A DNA stretch of 64,000 nucleotides from Paractinoplanes bogorensis (GTDB lineage: Bacteria; Actinomycetota; Actinomycetes; Mycobacteriales; Micromonosporaceae): the NCBI RefSeq assembly GCF_018829635.1, contig NZ_JAHKKG010000001.1, positions 496,001 through 560,000 on the forward strand. Reading direction: 5' to 3'. The notes beneath the pieces are model-generated. The model searched no databases. It saw only the letters and a program-made list of their open reading frames with translations, and was not told where the DNA came from. Below are positions 53,914 through 61,384 of the stretch, one piece after another; the stretch's first letter is position 1; every line of letters begins with the position of its first letter. Both the position numbers and the translations under genes were made by a program.

Positions 53914-54723
53914 TCAGGCCGCCGCGATGAAGGCGAGCAGCGCCGGGTTGACGATCTCGGGGTGGGTCCAGGCGATGCCGTGCGGGCCGTCCTCGACCTC
54001 GATGATCTCGGCGCTCGGCACGAACTGGCGGATGCGGCGGGCGCCGAAGTCGATCGGGATGTTCTGGTCGGCCGTGCCGTGCAGCACCAGCAGCGGGACG
54101 TCGATCTTGGGTAGGTCGGAGCGGAAGTCCTCCTGCCAGGCGTCGACGCAGTGCAGGGTGGCCAGCGCGCTCGCCGTCGCCGCGTTGGCGAAGTTGGCCC
54201 GCAGCGCCTGCTCGCTGATCCGTACGCCCAGGTTGGTCGCGGTCACGAAGTGGGTCTGGAAGTAGCGCTCGAGATAGGCGAACCGGTCGGTGCGGATCTG
54301 CTCGGCGATCCCGGCGAACACCTCGGGCGGGAAGCCGATCGGGTCGTCCTCGCTCCAGGCGAACTGCGGGCCGAGCGTCGCGATCATCACCGCGCGGGTG
54401 ACCCGGGCCGAGCCGTAGCGGGACAGGTAGCGCGCCACGTCGCCGGTGCCCATCGAGAAGCCGACCAGCACCGCGTCGGTCAGATCGAGCTGCGTCATCA
54501 GCGCGTCGAGGTCGGCCGCGAACGTGTCGTAGTCGTATCCGGTGGCCGGCCGCCCCGACCGTCCGAACCCGCGCCGGTCGTAGGTGATCACCCGGTGGCC
54601 GGCGTCGAGCAGCGGGCCGACCTGCTTCTCCCACGAGGTGCCGTCCTGCGGGAAGCCGTGGATCAGCACGATCGGCCGCCCCGACCCGTGGTCCTCGAAG
54701 TAGATCTCGTGCGCGTACGGCAT
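53914..54723 (-). CDS. Alpha/beta hydrolase (chloroperoxidase/esterase type)
   Basis: 269 residues. HGFPQDGTSWEKQ (oxyanion hole), YDRRGFGRSGRP, nucleophile in GFSMGTGDVARYLS, acid in HGTADQNIP, and His in DGPHGIAWTHPE. Closest in pattern to non-haem peroxidase-type hydrolases used as esterases. ATG 54723 has AGGGGAAG just upstream. It forms a likely operon with the tautomerase gene, and is divergent from the CGNR protein; TGACAGG boxes lie in the shared interval. Confidence 0.93.
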   Translation of the reverse strand: MPYAHEIYFEDHGSGRPIVLIHGFPQDGTSWEKQVGPLLDAGHRVITYDRRGFGRSGRPATGYDYDTFAADLDALMTQLDLTDAVLVGFSMGTGDVARYLSRYGSARVTRAVMIATLGPQFAWSEDDPIGFPPEVFAGIAEQIRTDRFAYLERYFQTHFVTATNLGVRISEQALRANFANAATASALATLHCVDAWQEDFRSDLPKIDVPLLVLHGTADQNIPIDFGARRIRQFVPSAEIIEVEDGPHGIAWTHPEIVNPALLAFIAAA

Positions 54724-54829
54724 GTCTTCCCCTGACAGGACTGTTCGACAAATGACCCTGTCATATTGGCCGTTAGTTGAGCAAGAAGACAAGACTTGAC
54801 AGGAGCAAAAAAGAGACGAACCCTGCGCC

Positions 54830-54835
54830 TACGCT
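54830..54835 (+). promoter_or_regulatory. -10 element for leaderless CGNR gene
   Basis: TACGCT ends 6 nt before ATG 54842; no ribosome site is present. Confidence 0.5.
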
Positions 54836-54841
54836 GAATGA

Positions 54842-55387
54842 ATGCCGATCAGCGCGAACGCACGCTATGGCGTCGTCGCTGCCCCCGGAGGGCTCGAGCT
54901 GGTGCAGGAACTGCTCAACACGTGCGCGCGCGGGATCACCCAGCGCACGGCCGACCTGCTCGACGACGCCGGCACGGCACAGGAGTGGGCCGACGGCATG
55001 CTCGACCGGCTCGGCGTTCCCCGCGCGGCGGTCACTCCGGTCGACATCGCGGCCCTGCGCGAACTGCGGGACGCCCTGCGCGAAACCCTGCACGGGCGAC
55101 CGGTCCCGGTGGCCGAGGAGATCACGGTGGAGGTCGGTGGGGACGGGCTGGTCGCGTACGGGGGAAAGGGCCGGCCCTCAGCCCGGATCCGCGGCGCCGT
55201 GCTGGCCGAAGTGCTGCTCGCGCAGGCCCGGGGCGAGTGGCCGCGCTTCAAGTTGTGCCAGTTCCCGCCGTGCGACCTGGCCTTCTACGACGGGTCACGC
55301 AACCGCAGCGCCCGCTGGCACGACGAGCGCTGCGGCAACTACGTCAACCTGATCACGTCTCGCGAACGCCGTCGTCGCTCCAGTTAG
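54842..55387 (+). CDS. CGNR zinc-finger/ABATE-domain protein
   Basis: 181 residues. An N-terminal ABATE domain (LELVQELLNTCARG) is joined to a C-terminal zinc finger: CQFPPCDLAFYD, then RNRSARWHDERCGNYVN with the CGN signature of the CGNR family. These are actinobacterial transcription regulators, in some cases linked to stress. Its 3' end overlaps the LigD-type gene by 35 nt on the other strand. It may control the divergent hydrolase operon, whose promoter region has repeated TGACAGG boxes. Confidence 0.9.
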   Translation: MPISANARYGVVAAPGGLELVQELLNTCARGITQRTADLLDDAGTAQEWADGMLDRLGVPRAAVTPVDIAALRELRDALRETLHGRPVPVAEEITVEVGGDGLVAYGGKGRPSARIRGAVLAEVLLAQARGEWPRFKLCQFPPCDLAFYDGSRNRSARWHDERCGNYVNLITSRERRRRSS

Positions 55388-56396
55388 CGGCGTTCTTGCG
55401 GCTCGGCTGCACCCGCGGCGGCTCGCCCGGCATCTTGGGGTGGTCGGGCGGATAGGGCATGTCGCCCTGGCCGTTCTTCTCGTCGCGCTCGACCCACTCG
55501 AGCAGCGGCGTCAGGTCGTGGGCGACGTCGTCGATCGCCGCGTGCGGGTCCCCGATCTCGGCGAACCGGCGCGGCAACGTCCGCAGATCGAAGTCGTCCG
55601 GCTCCACGTCGGGCAACTCGTCCCAGGTCACCGGGGCCGAGGCGGTGGCCCGGCCGTTCGCCCGCAGCGAATAGGCGCAGGTGATCGTGCGGTCGCGGGC
55701 CATCTGGTTGAAGTCGAGGAACACCCGCTGCCCGCGCTCCTCCTTCCACCAGGCGGTGGTGATCAGATCGGGGCGGCGGCGCTCGGCCTCACGGGCCAGC
55801 GCGATCGCGGCCCGGCGTACCTCGACGAACGACCACTGCGGCGCGATCCGCATGTAGATGTGCGCGCCCCGGCCACCCGACGTCTTGGGGAAGCCGGCCC
55901 AGCCCAGATCGTCGAGCACCTCGCGCAGCACGCCGGCCGTGCTGACCACGTCGGCGAACGTGTTGCCCGGCTGCGGATCGAGGTCGATGCGCAGCTCATC
56001 CGGGTTGTCCGGGGCATCGCCGCGAACCGGCCACGGATGAAAGACCACGGTGCCCATCTGGGCCGCCCAGGCCACGTGCGCAAGGTCGGCCGGGCACAGC
56101 TCGACGGCCGTACGGTTGCTCGGGAACTTGATCTGCGCCGTCTGAATCCAGTCGGGCACACCGCGCGTGGGGATGCGCTTCTGATAGAAAGCCTCACCCT
56201 CGATCCCGTCCGGAAACCGCTGCAACGTCGTCGGCCGGTTCTTGAGCGCACGCATGATCCCGTCGCCAACCGACAGGTAATAGTCGAAAACGTCACGCTT
56301 GGTATAGCCGTGCTGCGGAAAGACGATCTTGTCAGGGCTGCTCAGCCGCACCTGGTGACCGGCGACGTCGATCTCTTCCGCGGGAGCCTTGGGCAT
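55353..56396 (-). CDS. Non-homologous end-joining LigD-type polymerase/primase
   Basis: 347 residues of the archaeo-eukaryotic primase-like LigD polymerase domain: LSSPDKIVFPQHGYTKRDVFDYY, the metal site RIDLDPQPG, KTSGGRGAHIY, and RVFLDFNQMARDRTI. Unlike full LigD it has no ligase or nuclease domain; an ATP-dependent ligase gene lies 4.5 kb away. Such stand-alone enzymes fill gaps in end joining or excision repair. ATG 56396 is chosen because TATCGT (56409-56404) ends 7 nt before it. Repeat copy 2 begins 45 nt upstream of the start. Confidence 0.92.
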   Translation of the reverse strand: MPKAPAEEIDVAGHQVRLSSPDKIVFPQHGYTKRDVFDYYLSVGDGIMRALKNRPTTLQRFPDGIEGEAFYQKRIPTRGVPDWIQTAQIKFPSNRTAVELCPADLAHVAWAAQMGTVVFHPWPVRGDAPDNPDELRIDLDPQPGNTFADVVSTAGVLREVLDDLGWAGFPKTSGGRGAHIYMRIAPQWSFVEVRRAAIALAREAERRRPDLITTAWWKEERGQRVFLDFNQMARDRTITCAYSLRANGRATASAPVTWDELPDVEPDDFDLRTLPRRFAEIGDPHAAIDDVAHDLTPLLEWVERDEKNGQGDMPYPPDHPKMPGEPPRVQPSRKNAANWSDDGVRET

Positions 56397-56403
56397 GCGT
56401 CCG

Positions 56404-56409
56404 ACGATA
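56404..56409 (-). promoter_or_regulatory. -10 element for leaderless LigD-type polymerase gene
   Basis: TATCGT on the minus strand ends 7 nt before ATG 56396, with no ribosome site. Confidence 0.5.
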
Positions 56410-56440
56410 GTGGGTGGGCGCGCTTCGCGATTCCCGCCGA

Positions 56441-56574
56441 TCAAGATCTTCATGTCCCGGCCGGGTGGTGGGTGACGGACCGTCGCTCCCGCGGGGACCG
56501 CGCCGTGCCTCGCTGGGCGCTGGCGCGCCCAGAACGCGAGGCGCGTCACGGCGGCGTGCGTGAGTGGTTGCGCC
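56441..56574 (+). repeat. Dispersed structured intergenic repeat, copy 2
   Basis: Starts TCAAGATCTTCATGTCCCGG, shares GGGTGGTGGGTGACGGACCG and the CCCGCGGGGACC segment with copy 1, and ends GTGCGTGAGTGGTTGCGCC. Its hairpin is perfect: outer arms GCCTCGC (56507-56513) and GCGAGGC (56536-56542), inner arms TGGGCGC (56514-56520) and GCGCCCA (56525-56531), loop TGGC, and a GAAC bulge. It lies between the LigD-type gene and a small hypothetical gene whose stop is 3 nt away. Confidence 0.85.
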
Positions 56575-56576
56575 AA

Positions 56577-56771
56577 CTAGCCGCGGACGCGGTTGTCCAA
56601 GGGAGCGGGCTGGGCGGCCCACCACTCCGACGGGATCTGGGCGTGGATCTCGTCGGCGATGGCTTTCAGGTGGGTTGCCGTGGCGTGGCCGTGATGGGCG
56701 TCGGCCAGTCCCTTCATGCGCATGTACCACTCGGCGAGTTGTTCGCATTTTACCGATACCTGGTAGTCCAT
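56577..56771 (-). CDS. Small hypothetical protein, 64 residues
   Basis: The frame begins MDYQVSVKCEQLAEWYMRMK and is largely helical with DEIHAQIPSEWWAAQ near the end, a balanced composition unlike a shadow frame. I do not recognise it. CGGCGG before ATG 56771 is a weak ribosome site. The stop lies 3 nt beyond repeat copy 2. A real gene is more likely than not, but expression is unknown. Confidence 0.5.
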   Translation of the reverse strand: MDYQVSVKCEQLAEWYMRMKGLADAHHGHATATHLKAIADEIHAQIPSEWWAAQPAPLDNRVRG

Positions 56772-56849
56772 CCGCCGAGGCTAGGCCCGTCGCCGGCCGC
56801 CCGTTCGCCGAACCGCTCGCGGTGCACCCCGAAGTGTCAGACTGCGCGG

Positions 56850-57311
56850 GTGAACGAGCTGACTCTGGCGCCGCGCACGCACGACCTGCTCTCACCGCGG
56901 GGTGCCGCCCGGTGGCCCGAAGACCGGCCGCGCCCGACGCTGCGCACGCTCGACCTTGTCATCGACGGCACCTCACTGCTCGACCGGGTGTTCACGCAGC
57001 TGCCCACGTTCTCGTTGCGCTCCCCACTGTGGATCGGCTACCCGCTCGTCGTCACCCACGCCCGCGCCCTGCTCGGCGGGGGCCCGTCCGACCTCGCCGA
57101 CGACGACCCGGCCGATCATGTCGCGCTGTTCATGTGTCCCAGCTGCGCGATCGGTGGCTGCGGCGTCCTCTCGGCCCGCCTCACCCGAGACGGCAACCGG
57201 GTCCACTGGACCGACGTCGGCCGCCAGATCCGCGGGGTGGCCGACCTGGGCCCGTTCACGTTCGACGCCGATCAGTACGACGGGGTGTTGCGGCCACTCA
57301 CCGAGACCTGA
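56850..57311 (+). CDS. Conserved hypothetical protein
   Basis: 153 residues, soluble. Contains FMCPSCAIGGCGVLSARLTR, a Cys-rich turn that may bind metal, and FTFDADQYDGVLRPL near the C-terminus. I do not recognise the family. GTG 56850 is preferred to longer frames because CAGACT (56838-56843) ends 6 nt before it. No operon partner is apparent. Confidence 0.65.
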   Translation: MNELTLAPRTHDLLSPRGAARWPEDRPRPTLRTLDLVIDGTSLLDRVFTQLPTFSLRSPLWIGYPLVVTHARALLGGGPSDLADDDPADHVALFMCPSCAIGGCGVLSARLTRDGNRVHWTDVGRQIRGVADLGPFTFDADQYDGVLRPLTET

Positions 57312-58070
57312 CCGGTTTAGTCCGGTCGAGCGAGCTGGTTCTGTTCCGCTTCGGCGGCCACCCGGCCACCCGGCCGGACGGCGGCGACAGCTCGTGAGGG
57401 TGCATCCCCGGGCCGGGCGACGGCCAGGGTCACGTCCGGGAAGCTGATATCGCCGGAACACGGAGGACTCGTCGCTGTTCAGGCAGTGCCCGCGGTTGCT
57501 CGCTGAATCGCCCGAGCGTCAGTTCCGGCAACCGAGGGCGCGGCCCAAGCCGGCGCTGCGTCAGTCGGAGCGACGCGGATGGCCTCGACGGTCATCCGGT
57601 AAGCGGCTCAGACCCGCGGCGATGATCCACCTCGTAACTCGACCGCGGCACTGGACGGCGCACGTGAGAGCTACTGACCGAGGCCCGCTCCGGGCGGTTG
57701 GGGTGGTAGGGCACTCGCACGCCCCGGATGAGCCGGTGGCCGCCGCCGACGGTGCCGGATGAACGCTCGCCGGGGCCGGGGCCGGGGCCGGGGCCGGGGT
57801 TCGTGGCGGATGCGGGATCGGGGCGCCCGATCGCCGCTCGGGCAGCCGGGCAGCATGCGCCGGGCGACACCGACGGGCGCGTTTGTCCGAGCCGGCTTGA
57901 TGTGGCGGAGGGTCTACGGCGGCTGCGTAGGGAGATGGTTCTGGGGCGGTGCCGGCGGAAGCTCGGCCGGAGCGCCCTTCTCGTCCGCACGCATGGACCA
58001 GATGTCGGAAGATGCGTGCGGGGCGACAGGGCCGATCGGCTGACTGGGAGTCGGTCGGCCCCGGCGTGGG
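57312..58070. other. 759-bp region without a convincing gene
   Basis: No open frame here has a coherent protein composition; those present are Arg/Gly/Pro-rich shadows. It contains a (CCGGGG)5 microsatellite at 57770-57799. The rest shows no repeat or hairpin that I can recognise. It may be decayed coding DNA or a regulatory zone for msrB, which is read leftward toward it. Confidence 0.5.
57770..57799. repeat. CCGGGG hexanucleotide microsatellite, five units
   Basis: Five exact tandem CCGGGG units in a gene-free stretch. Runs of four G on the plus strand could form a G-quadruplex. Confidence 0.9.
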
Positions 58071-58481
58071 TCAGGACTGCTTCGGGTCGAGCTTGATGGA
58101 CAGGCTGTTGACGCAGTGGCGCGTGTTCTTGGCCGTCATGTGCTCGCCCTTGAAGACGTGGCCCAGGTGGGAGTCGCAGTTGGCGCAACGGATCTCGGTG
58201 CGGACCATGCCGTGGCTGTAGTCGTCGATCTCCTTGACGGCGCCGGGGATGGCGTCGTCGAAGCTGGGCCAGCCGCAGTGCGAGTCGAACTTGTAGTCGC
58301 TGGGGTAGAGGGCGGCACCGCAGGCGCGGCACTCGTACATGCCCTGAGTCTTGGTGTCGACGTATTCGCCGGACCAGGCGGGCTCGGTGCCGGCCTGGCG
58401 CAGCACCCGGAACTCGTCGGGGGAGAGGCGCACGCGCCACTCCTCCTCGGTGGTGGGAAGCGTGGATTCGTTTGTTGCCAT
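58071..58481 (-). CDS. msrB: Peptide-methionine (R)-S-oxide reductase
   Basis: 136 residues. Zinc Cys pairs CRAC and CANC, substrate core HCGWPSFDDA, and GHVFKGEH are present, and the catalytic Cys123 lies in TRHCVNSLSI. MsrB repairs R-methionine sulfoxide in proteins with thioredoxin. AAGGTA (58488-58493) is TACCTT on its strand and ends 6 nt before ATG 58481, suggesting a leaderless mRNA. Confidence 0.95.
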   Translation of the reverse strand: MATNESTLPTTEEEWRVRLSPDEFRVLRQAGTEPAWSGEYVDTKTQGMYECRACGAALYPSDYKFDSHCGWPSFDDAIPGAVKEIDDYSHGMVRTEIRCANCDSHLGHVFKGEHMTAKNTRHCVNSLSIKLDPKQS

Positions 58482-58545
58482 GTATTAAAGGTACGACGCA
58501 CTCGCGGTGCGCCCAGCCGGCTCGGCTCGACCGTTGAACCCGGGC

Positions 58546-59019
58546 ATGGAAGATGCATCGCCGGCCACCTTCAGGCCCACCTGGCATCAGGCCCTCGGGC
58601 GCGGTCTCTACCTCGGCTCGCTGACCGTGGTGGGGGTGTTGCTCATCACGTCCATGCTGTTGCTGACCGGCTTCGTCGAGCCGCCACCGGGGCACGTGTG
58701 GGCGGCGTTGATCCTGGTCCCGTCGCTGGGTGGGGCGCTGGTCGGCATGCTCGTGGGCCGGGTCACCGGCACGCAGATCAGCTCGCGCGGGATCCGGACC
58801 CGCTCGGTCTTCACGCCGTGGCACCAGGTCGTCGACCTGCGAGCCGAGCGCCGGGGCGCCCGGACCGTGGTGTCGGTCTACCTCGACTCGGGGGCGAGTG
58901 TGCAGCTCCAGGCCCCGTACAGCGGGGGCTTCTTCGCCGCCGACCCACGCTTTGAGGGCAAAATGTTCGCTTTGTCCGCTCATGTGCGTAGTCACCGTTT
59001 CGGTGGTCTTCCGGGATGA
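58546..59019 (+). CDS. Two-TM membrane protein with PH-like domain
   Basis: 157 residues: two membrane helices (about 21-42 and 49-69), then a beta-rich tail (SSRGIRTRSVFTPWHQVVDL, RTVVSVYLDSGASVQL) that has the strand pattern of small bacterial PH-like (bPH/YdbT-related) domains. Function unknown. ATG 58546 is divergent from msrB. The sortase-substrate gene begins about 95 nt downstream. Confidence 0.65.
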   Translation: MEDASPATFRPTWHQALGRGLYLGSLTVVGVLLITSMLLLTGFVEPPPGHVWAALILVPSLGGALVGMLVGRVTGTQISSRGIRTRSVFTPWHQVVDLRAERRGARTVVSVYLDSGASVQLQAPYSGGFFAADPRFEGKMFALSAHVRSHRFGGLPG

Positions 59020-59113
59020 TGACCCGCCGAGGGTGCTTAACGGGTAAATCGGGCATTTGCCGCTAAGCTCCCCACGGACCTGGAAACACCGGAACAGGAA
59101 TGGATAACTCCTC

Positions 59114-59647
59114 ATGAGCTCAATTCGCCGGATCGTCGCCGTCGGCCTGCCCGCCGTCGGCCTCGCCGCAGCTCTCTCGCTGGGTGTCTCCCCGGCCCTG
59201 GCCGCCACCGGAGAAGGGGCGATGCCCGTCGTCGCCGCCACCGGCTACGGCACCCCGGACGCCACCGACGAGGCGCCGACCCGCGGGCAGGGTGGGTACG
59301 GAACGCCGGGCGCCACCACGGCGCCGACCACGGCGGCCACGCCGACCGCTACCGCGGGCGGTTCGCCGGACACCGACACGCCGGACACCGACACCCCGAC
59401 CCGGGGTCAGCCCGGCTACGGCCCGACGCCGACGGCCAGCGTCGACACGGTGCCGCCGGGTGTCAGCCCGACCACCAGCAGCCCGGGCGTGGCCCCGGCC
59501 ACCACGACCCCCGGTGGCGGCGTCAGCGCGGGCGGTGCCCTGCCCGTGACCGGCGCTCCGATGGGCACGGTCATCTCGTTCGGCGCCCTGCTGGTCGCCG
59601 CGGGTGCCGCATCGGTCTGGTACACGCGTCGCCGGCGTAACGCCTGA
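59114..59647 (+). CDS. LPXTG-anchored Thr/Pro-rich surface protein
   Basis: 177 residues. A signal peptide (about 1-30, ending SPALAA) is followed by a Thr/Pro/Gly-rich stalk with imperfect repeats (GYGTPDATDEAPTRGQ, GYGTPGATT, PTRGQPGYGPTPT). The sortase signal is LPVTG at 143-147, then a hydrophobic helix and an RRRR tail. It should be covalently attached to peptidoglycan by a class E-type or similar sortase; no sortase gene is in the window. Low-complexity sequence makes function unguessable. Confidence 0.88.
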   Translation: MSSIRRIVAVGLPAVGLAAALSLGVSPALAATGEGAMPVVAATGYGTPDATDEAPTRGQGGYGTPGATTAPTTAATPTATAGGSPDTDTPDTDTPTRGQPGYGPTPTASVDTVPPGVSPTTSSPGVAPATTTPGGGVSAGGALPVTGAPMGTVISFGALLVAAGAASVWYTRRRRNA

Positions 59648-59663
59648 CGTAAACGCTGTCTGA

Positions 59664-59694
59664 CGAAAGCCGCCCGCAATCCGGGCGGCTTTCG
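59664..59694 (+). terminator. Intrinsic terminator after the LPXTG protein gene
   Basis: Perfect 13-bp arms CGAAAGCCGCCCG (59664-59676) and CGGGCGGCTTTCG (59682-59694), 5-nt loop, 16 nt after the stop codon. Confidence 0.8.
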
Positions 59695-59718
59695 TCGTTC
59701 CCGAAGCCGCGCTCACCA

Positions 59719-59921
59719 TCAAGATCAAGAGCTTGATGTCCCGGCTGGGCGCCGCAGTTGGCTTCTGGGGTTTTGGGTTTGGGCGCAACCGCTCACGCAC
59801 GTCGCCCGGGCGCTCCGAGCGTTCTGGACGCGCCAGCGGCCAGCTCGGATCGTGCGGGTCCCCGCGGGGGCGACGGTCTGTACGCCCCACCCCGCCGGGA
59901 CATCCGGATCTTGATCTTGAT
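59719..59921. mobile_element. MITE-like element containing repeat copy 3
   Basis: The left end (59719-59745) reads TCAAGATCAAGA, 4 nt, then GATGTCCCGGC; the right end (59921-59895, minus strand) reads the same except for the 4 middle bases. These 27-bp terminal inverted repeats bound a 203-bp segment with no coding capacity. Copies 1 and 2 have only the one end. A mobile or once-mobile non-autonomous element is the simplest reading. Confidence 0.5.
59781..59921 (-). repeat. Dispersed structured intergenic repeat, copy 3
   Basis: Minus-strand copy. It shares GATGTCCCGGCGGGGTGG, GACCGTCGCCCCCGCGGGGA and GTGCGTGAGCGGTTGCGCCC with the other copies. On its strand the outer arms are TCCGAGC (59849-59843 complement) and GCTCGGA, inner arms TGGCCGC and GCGTCCA with the same single mismatch as copy 1, loop TGGC. 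It lies between two convergent genes, downstream of the LPXTG gene and of dgt. Confidence 0.85.
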
Positions 59922-59928
59922 TTGCGGG

Positions 59929-61374
59929 TCAGAGAACGAACGCGTCCGTCCAGAGCTGGCGCGACTTGCCGGACAGCGCCTGCATGAGCCCCACCGCCTG
60001 GTTGTCGGTCAGGCCGGCCACGAAGTCGATCACGGCGCGGCCGCGGGCCCGGTCCAGACGCTCGGGCGTGCCGTCGGGCAGCTCGGCCTCGGCCAGCTCG
60101 ACCAGGTCCCGCAGGCGGCTCGGGATGCGCTCCTCCTCGTCGGGGTCGGTCAGCCAGGCCATCAGCGCGTCGACCAGCGAGGCGACCAACCGGCCCTGAC
60201 CGCGCTGGTGCAGGGCCAGGTCGGGGCGGGCCAGCACGAACCGGTTCTGCACGAACTTGAGGATCTGCACCTCGTGCCACTGGGCTGTGGCGAGTTGCAC
60301 ATGCCCGGATCGCACGGCCGGGTCGGCGATCGCCTCGATCGAGTCGACCAGGCGTCTGGTCCAGGTGGCCGAGAACGCCGCCACCTGCGCCTCGGCCTCG
60401 ACCGAACCGTCGAACGGCCGGGCCAGCAGGCCGTCGACCAGTTCGGCCCGCACCAGCTCGACGGCGGCCGCGAAGGCCTCGTCGTCGGCGATCCAGCCGT
60501 CCTTGCGGTGCAGCTGACGACGCAGCGACTCGATCGCGCCGCCCGCCCGGGTCAGCTCGGTGGCCGGGCCCCAGCGCTGCCAGGCCATCAGCTCGGTGGC
60601 GACCGCGCCCTGCTGCAGGATGCCGACCCGGTGCACGTCCTCCAGGTCGTGGATGGCGTATGCGATGTCGTCCGCCGTGTCCATGACACTGGCCTCGACG
60701 GTCTGCTGCCACTCGGCGACCCGCCCGGCGAACGGCGCCCGCGCCGCGTGCATGTCGGCCGACTCGGTCGAGTAGGCGCCGAACTTCACCGAACCGCCGT
60801 CCGGGTCGTCCGGGGGCGGGGCCGCGCCGCGCGGAGGCGGTTTCATCAGCCGTACGGGCCCACGCCGGGTCCACGGATATTTCAGGATCGCCGCCCGCAC
60901 CGCGTTGGTCAGGTTGAGCCCGATGGTCCGCTGGCCGCGGATCTCGGTGCTGGTGACGATGCGGTAGGACTGCGCGTTGCCCTCGAAGCCGTCGCGCAGC
61001 CGCAGCCGCTGCCGGGCGACCCGGTCGAGCACCCGCTCGCCCAGGTGGCCGAAGGGCGGGTGGCCGAGGTCGTGGGCCAGGGCGGCCGCCTCGACCACGT
61101 CGGGGTCGCAGCCACCCAGCTTGTCGGCCAGATCGGGGTCGACGCGCTCGGCGATCGCGCGGGCCACCTGGGCGACCTTGAGGCTGTGGGTCATCCGGTT
61201 GTGCACCAGCAGGCCGGCGCCCCCAGGGCTGATCACCTGGGTGACGCCGGCCAGCCGGGCGAAGAACGGCGACGCGACGATCCGGTCGCGGTCGACGCGG
61301 AACGGGCTGGCGGCGAGGTCGCCGGGGGCGACCAGCCGGTTGCCGAAGAGGCGCTGAGCCCGGGGATCGTCCAT
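59929..61374 (-). CDS. dgt: Deoxyguanosinetriphosphate triphosphohydrolase (HD domain)
   Basis: 481 residues. HD metal site: NRMTHSLKVAQVARAI supplies His, AAALAHDLGHPPFGH the central HD, and MDTADDIAYAIHDLED the distal Asp. Dgt hydrolyses dGTP (often other dNTPs) to the nucleoside and tripolyphosphate, balancing dNTP pools. An insert around residues 175-215 (Pro/Asp-rich, RGAAPPPDDPDGG) is not typical of the E. coli enzyme. ATG 61374 has TAACGT (61387-61382) 7 nt before it. Confidence 0.93.
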   Translation of the reverse strand: MDDPRAQRLFGNRLVAPGDLAASPFRVDRDRIVASPFFARLAGVTQVISPGGAGLLVHNRMTHSLKVAQVARAIAERVDPDLADKLGGCDPDVVEAAALAHDLGHPPFGHLGERVLDRVARQRLRLRDGFEGNAQSYRIVTSTEIRGQRTIGLNLTNAVRAAILKYPWTRRGPVRLMKPPPRGAAPPPDDPDGGSVKFGAYSTESADMHAARAPFAGRVAEWQQTVEASVMDTADDIAYAIHDLEDVHRVGILQQGAVATELMAWQRWGPATELTRAGGAIESLRRQLHRKDGWIADDEAFAAAVELVRAELVDGLLARPFDGSVEAEAQVAAFSATWTRRLVDSIEAIADPAVRSGHVQLATAQWHEVQILKFVQNRFVLARPDLALHQRGQGRLVASLVDALMAWLTDPDEEERIPSRLRDLVELAEAELPDGTPERLDRARGRAVIDFVAGLTDNQAVGLMQALSGKSRQLWTDAFVL

Positions 61375-61384
61375 CCCCCGTACG

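Noticed and set aside
54796..54801. TTGACA as the -35 of the CGNR gene
   Set aside because: The matching -10 TACGCT begins 28 nt later, too far for a normal promoter; more likely part of the repeated TGACAGG boxes.
57728..58096. 122-codon plus-strand frame over the CCGGGG microsatellite
   Set aside because: It starts in a Gly-Pro repeat made by the microsatellite and overlaps msrB; no ribosome site or recognisable domain.
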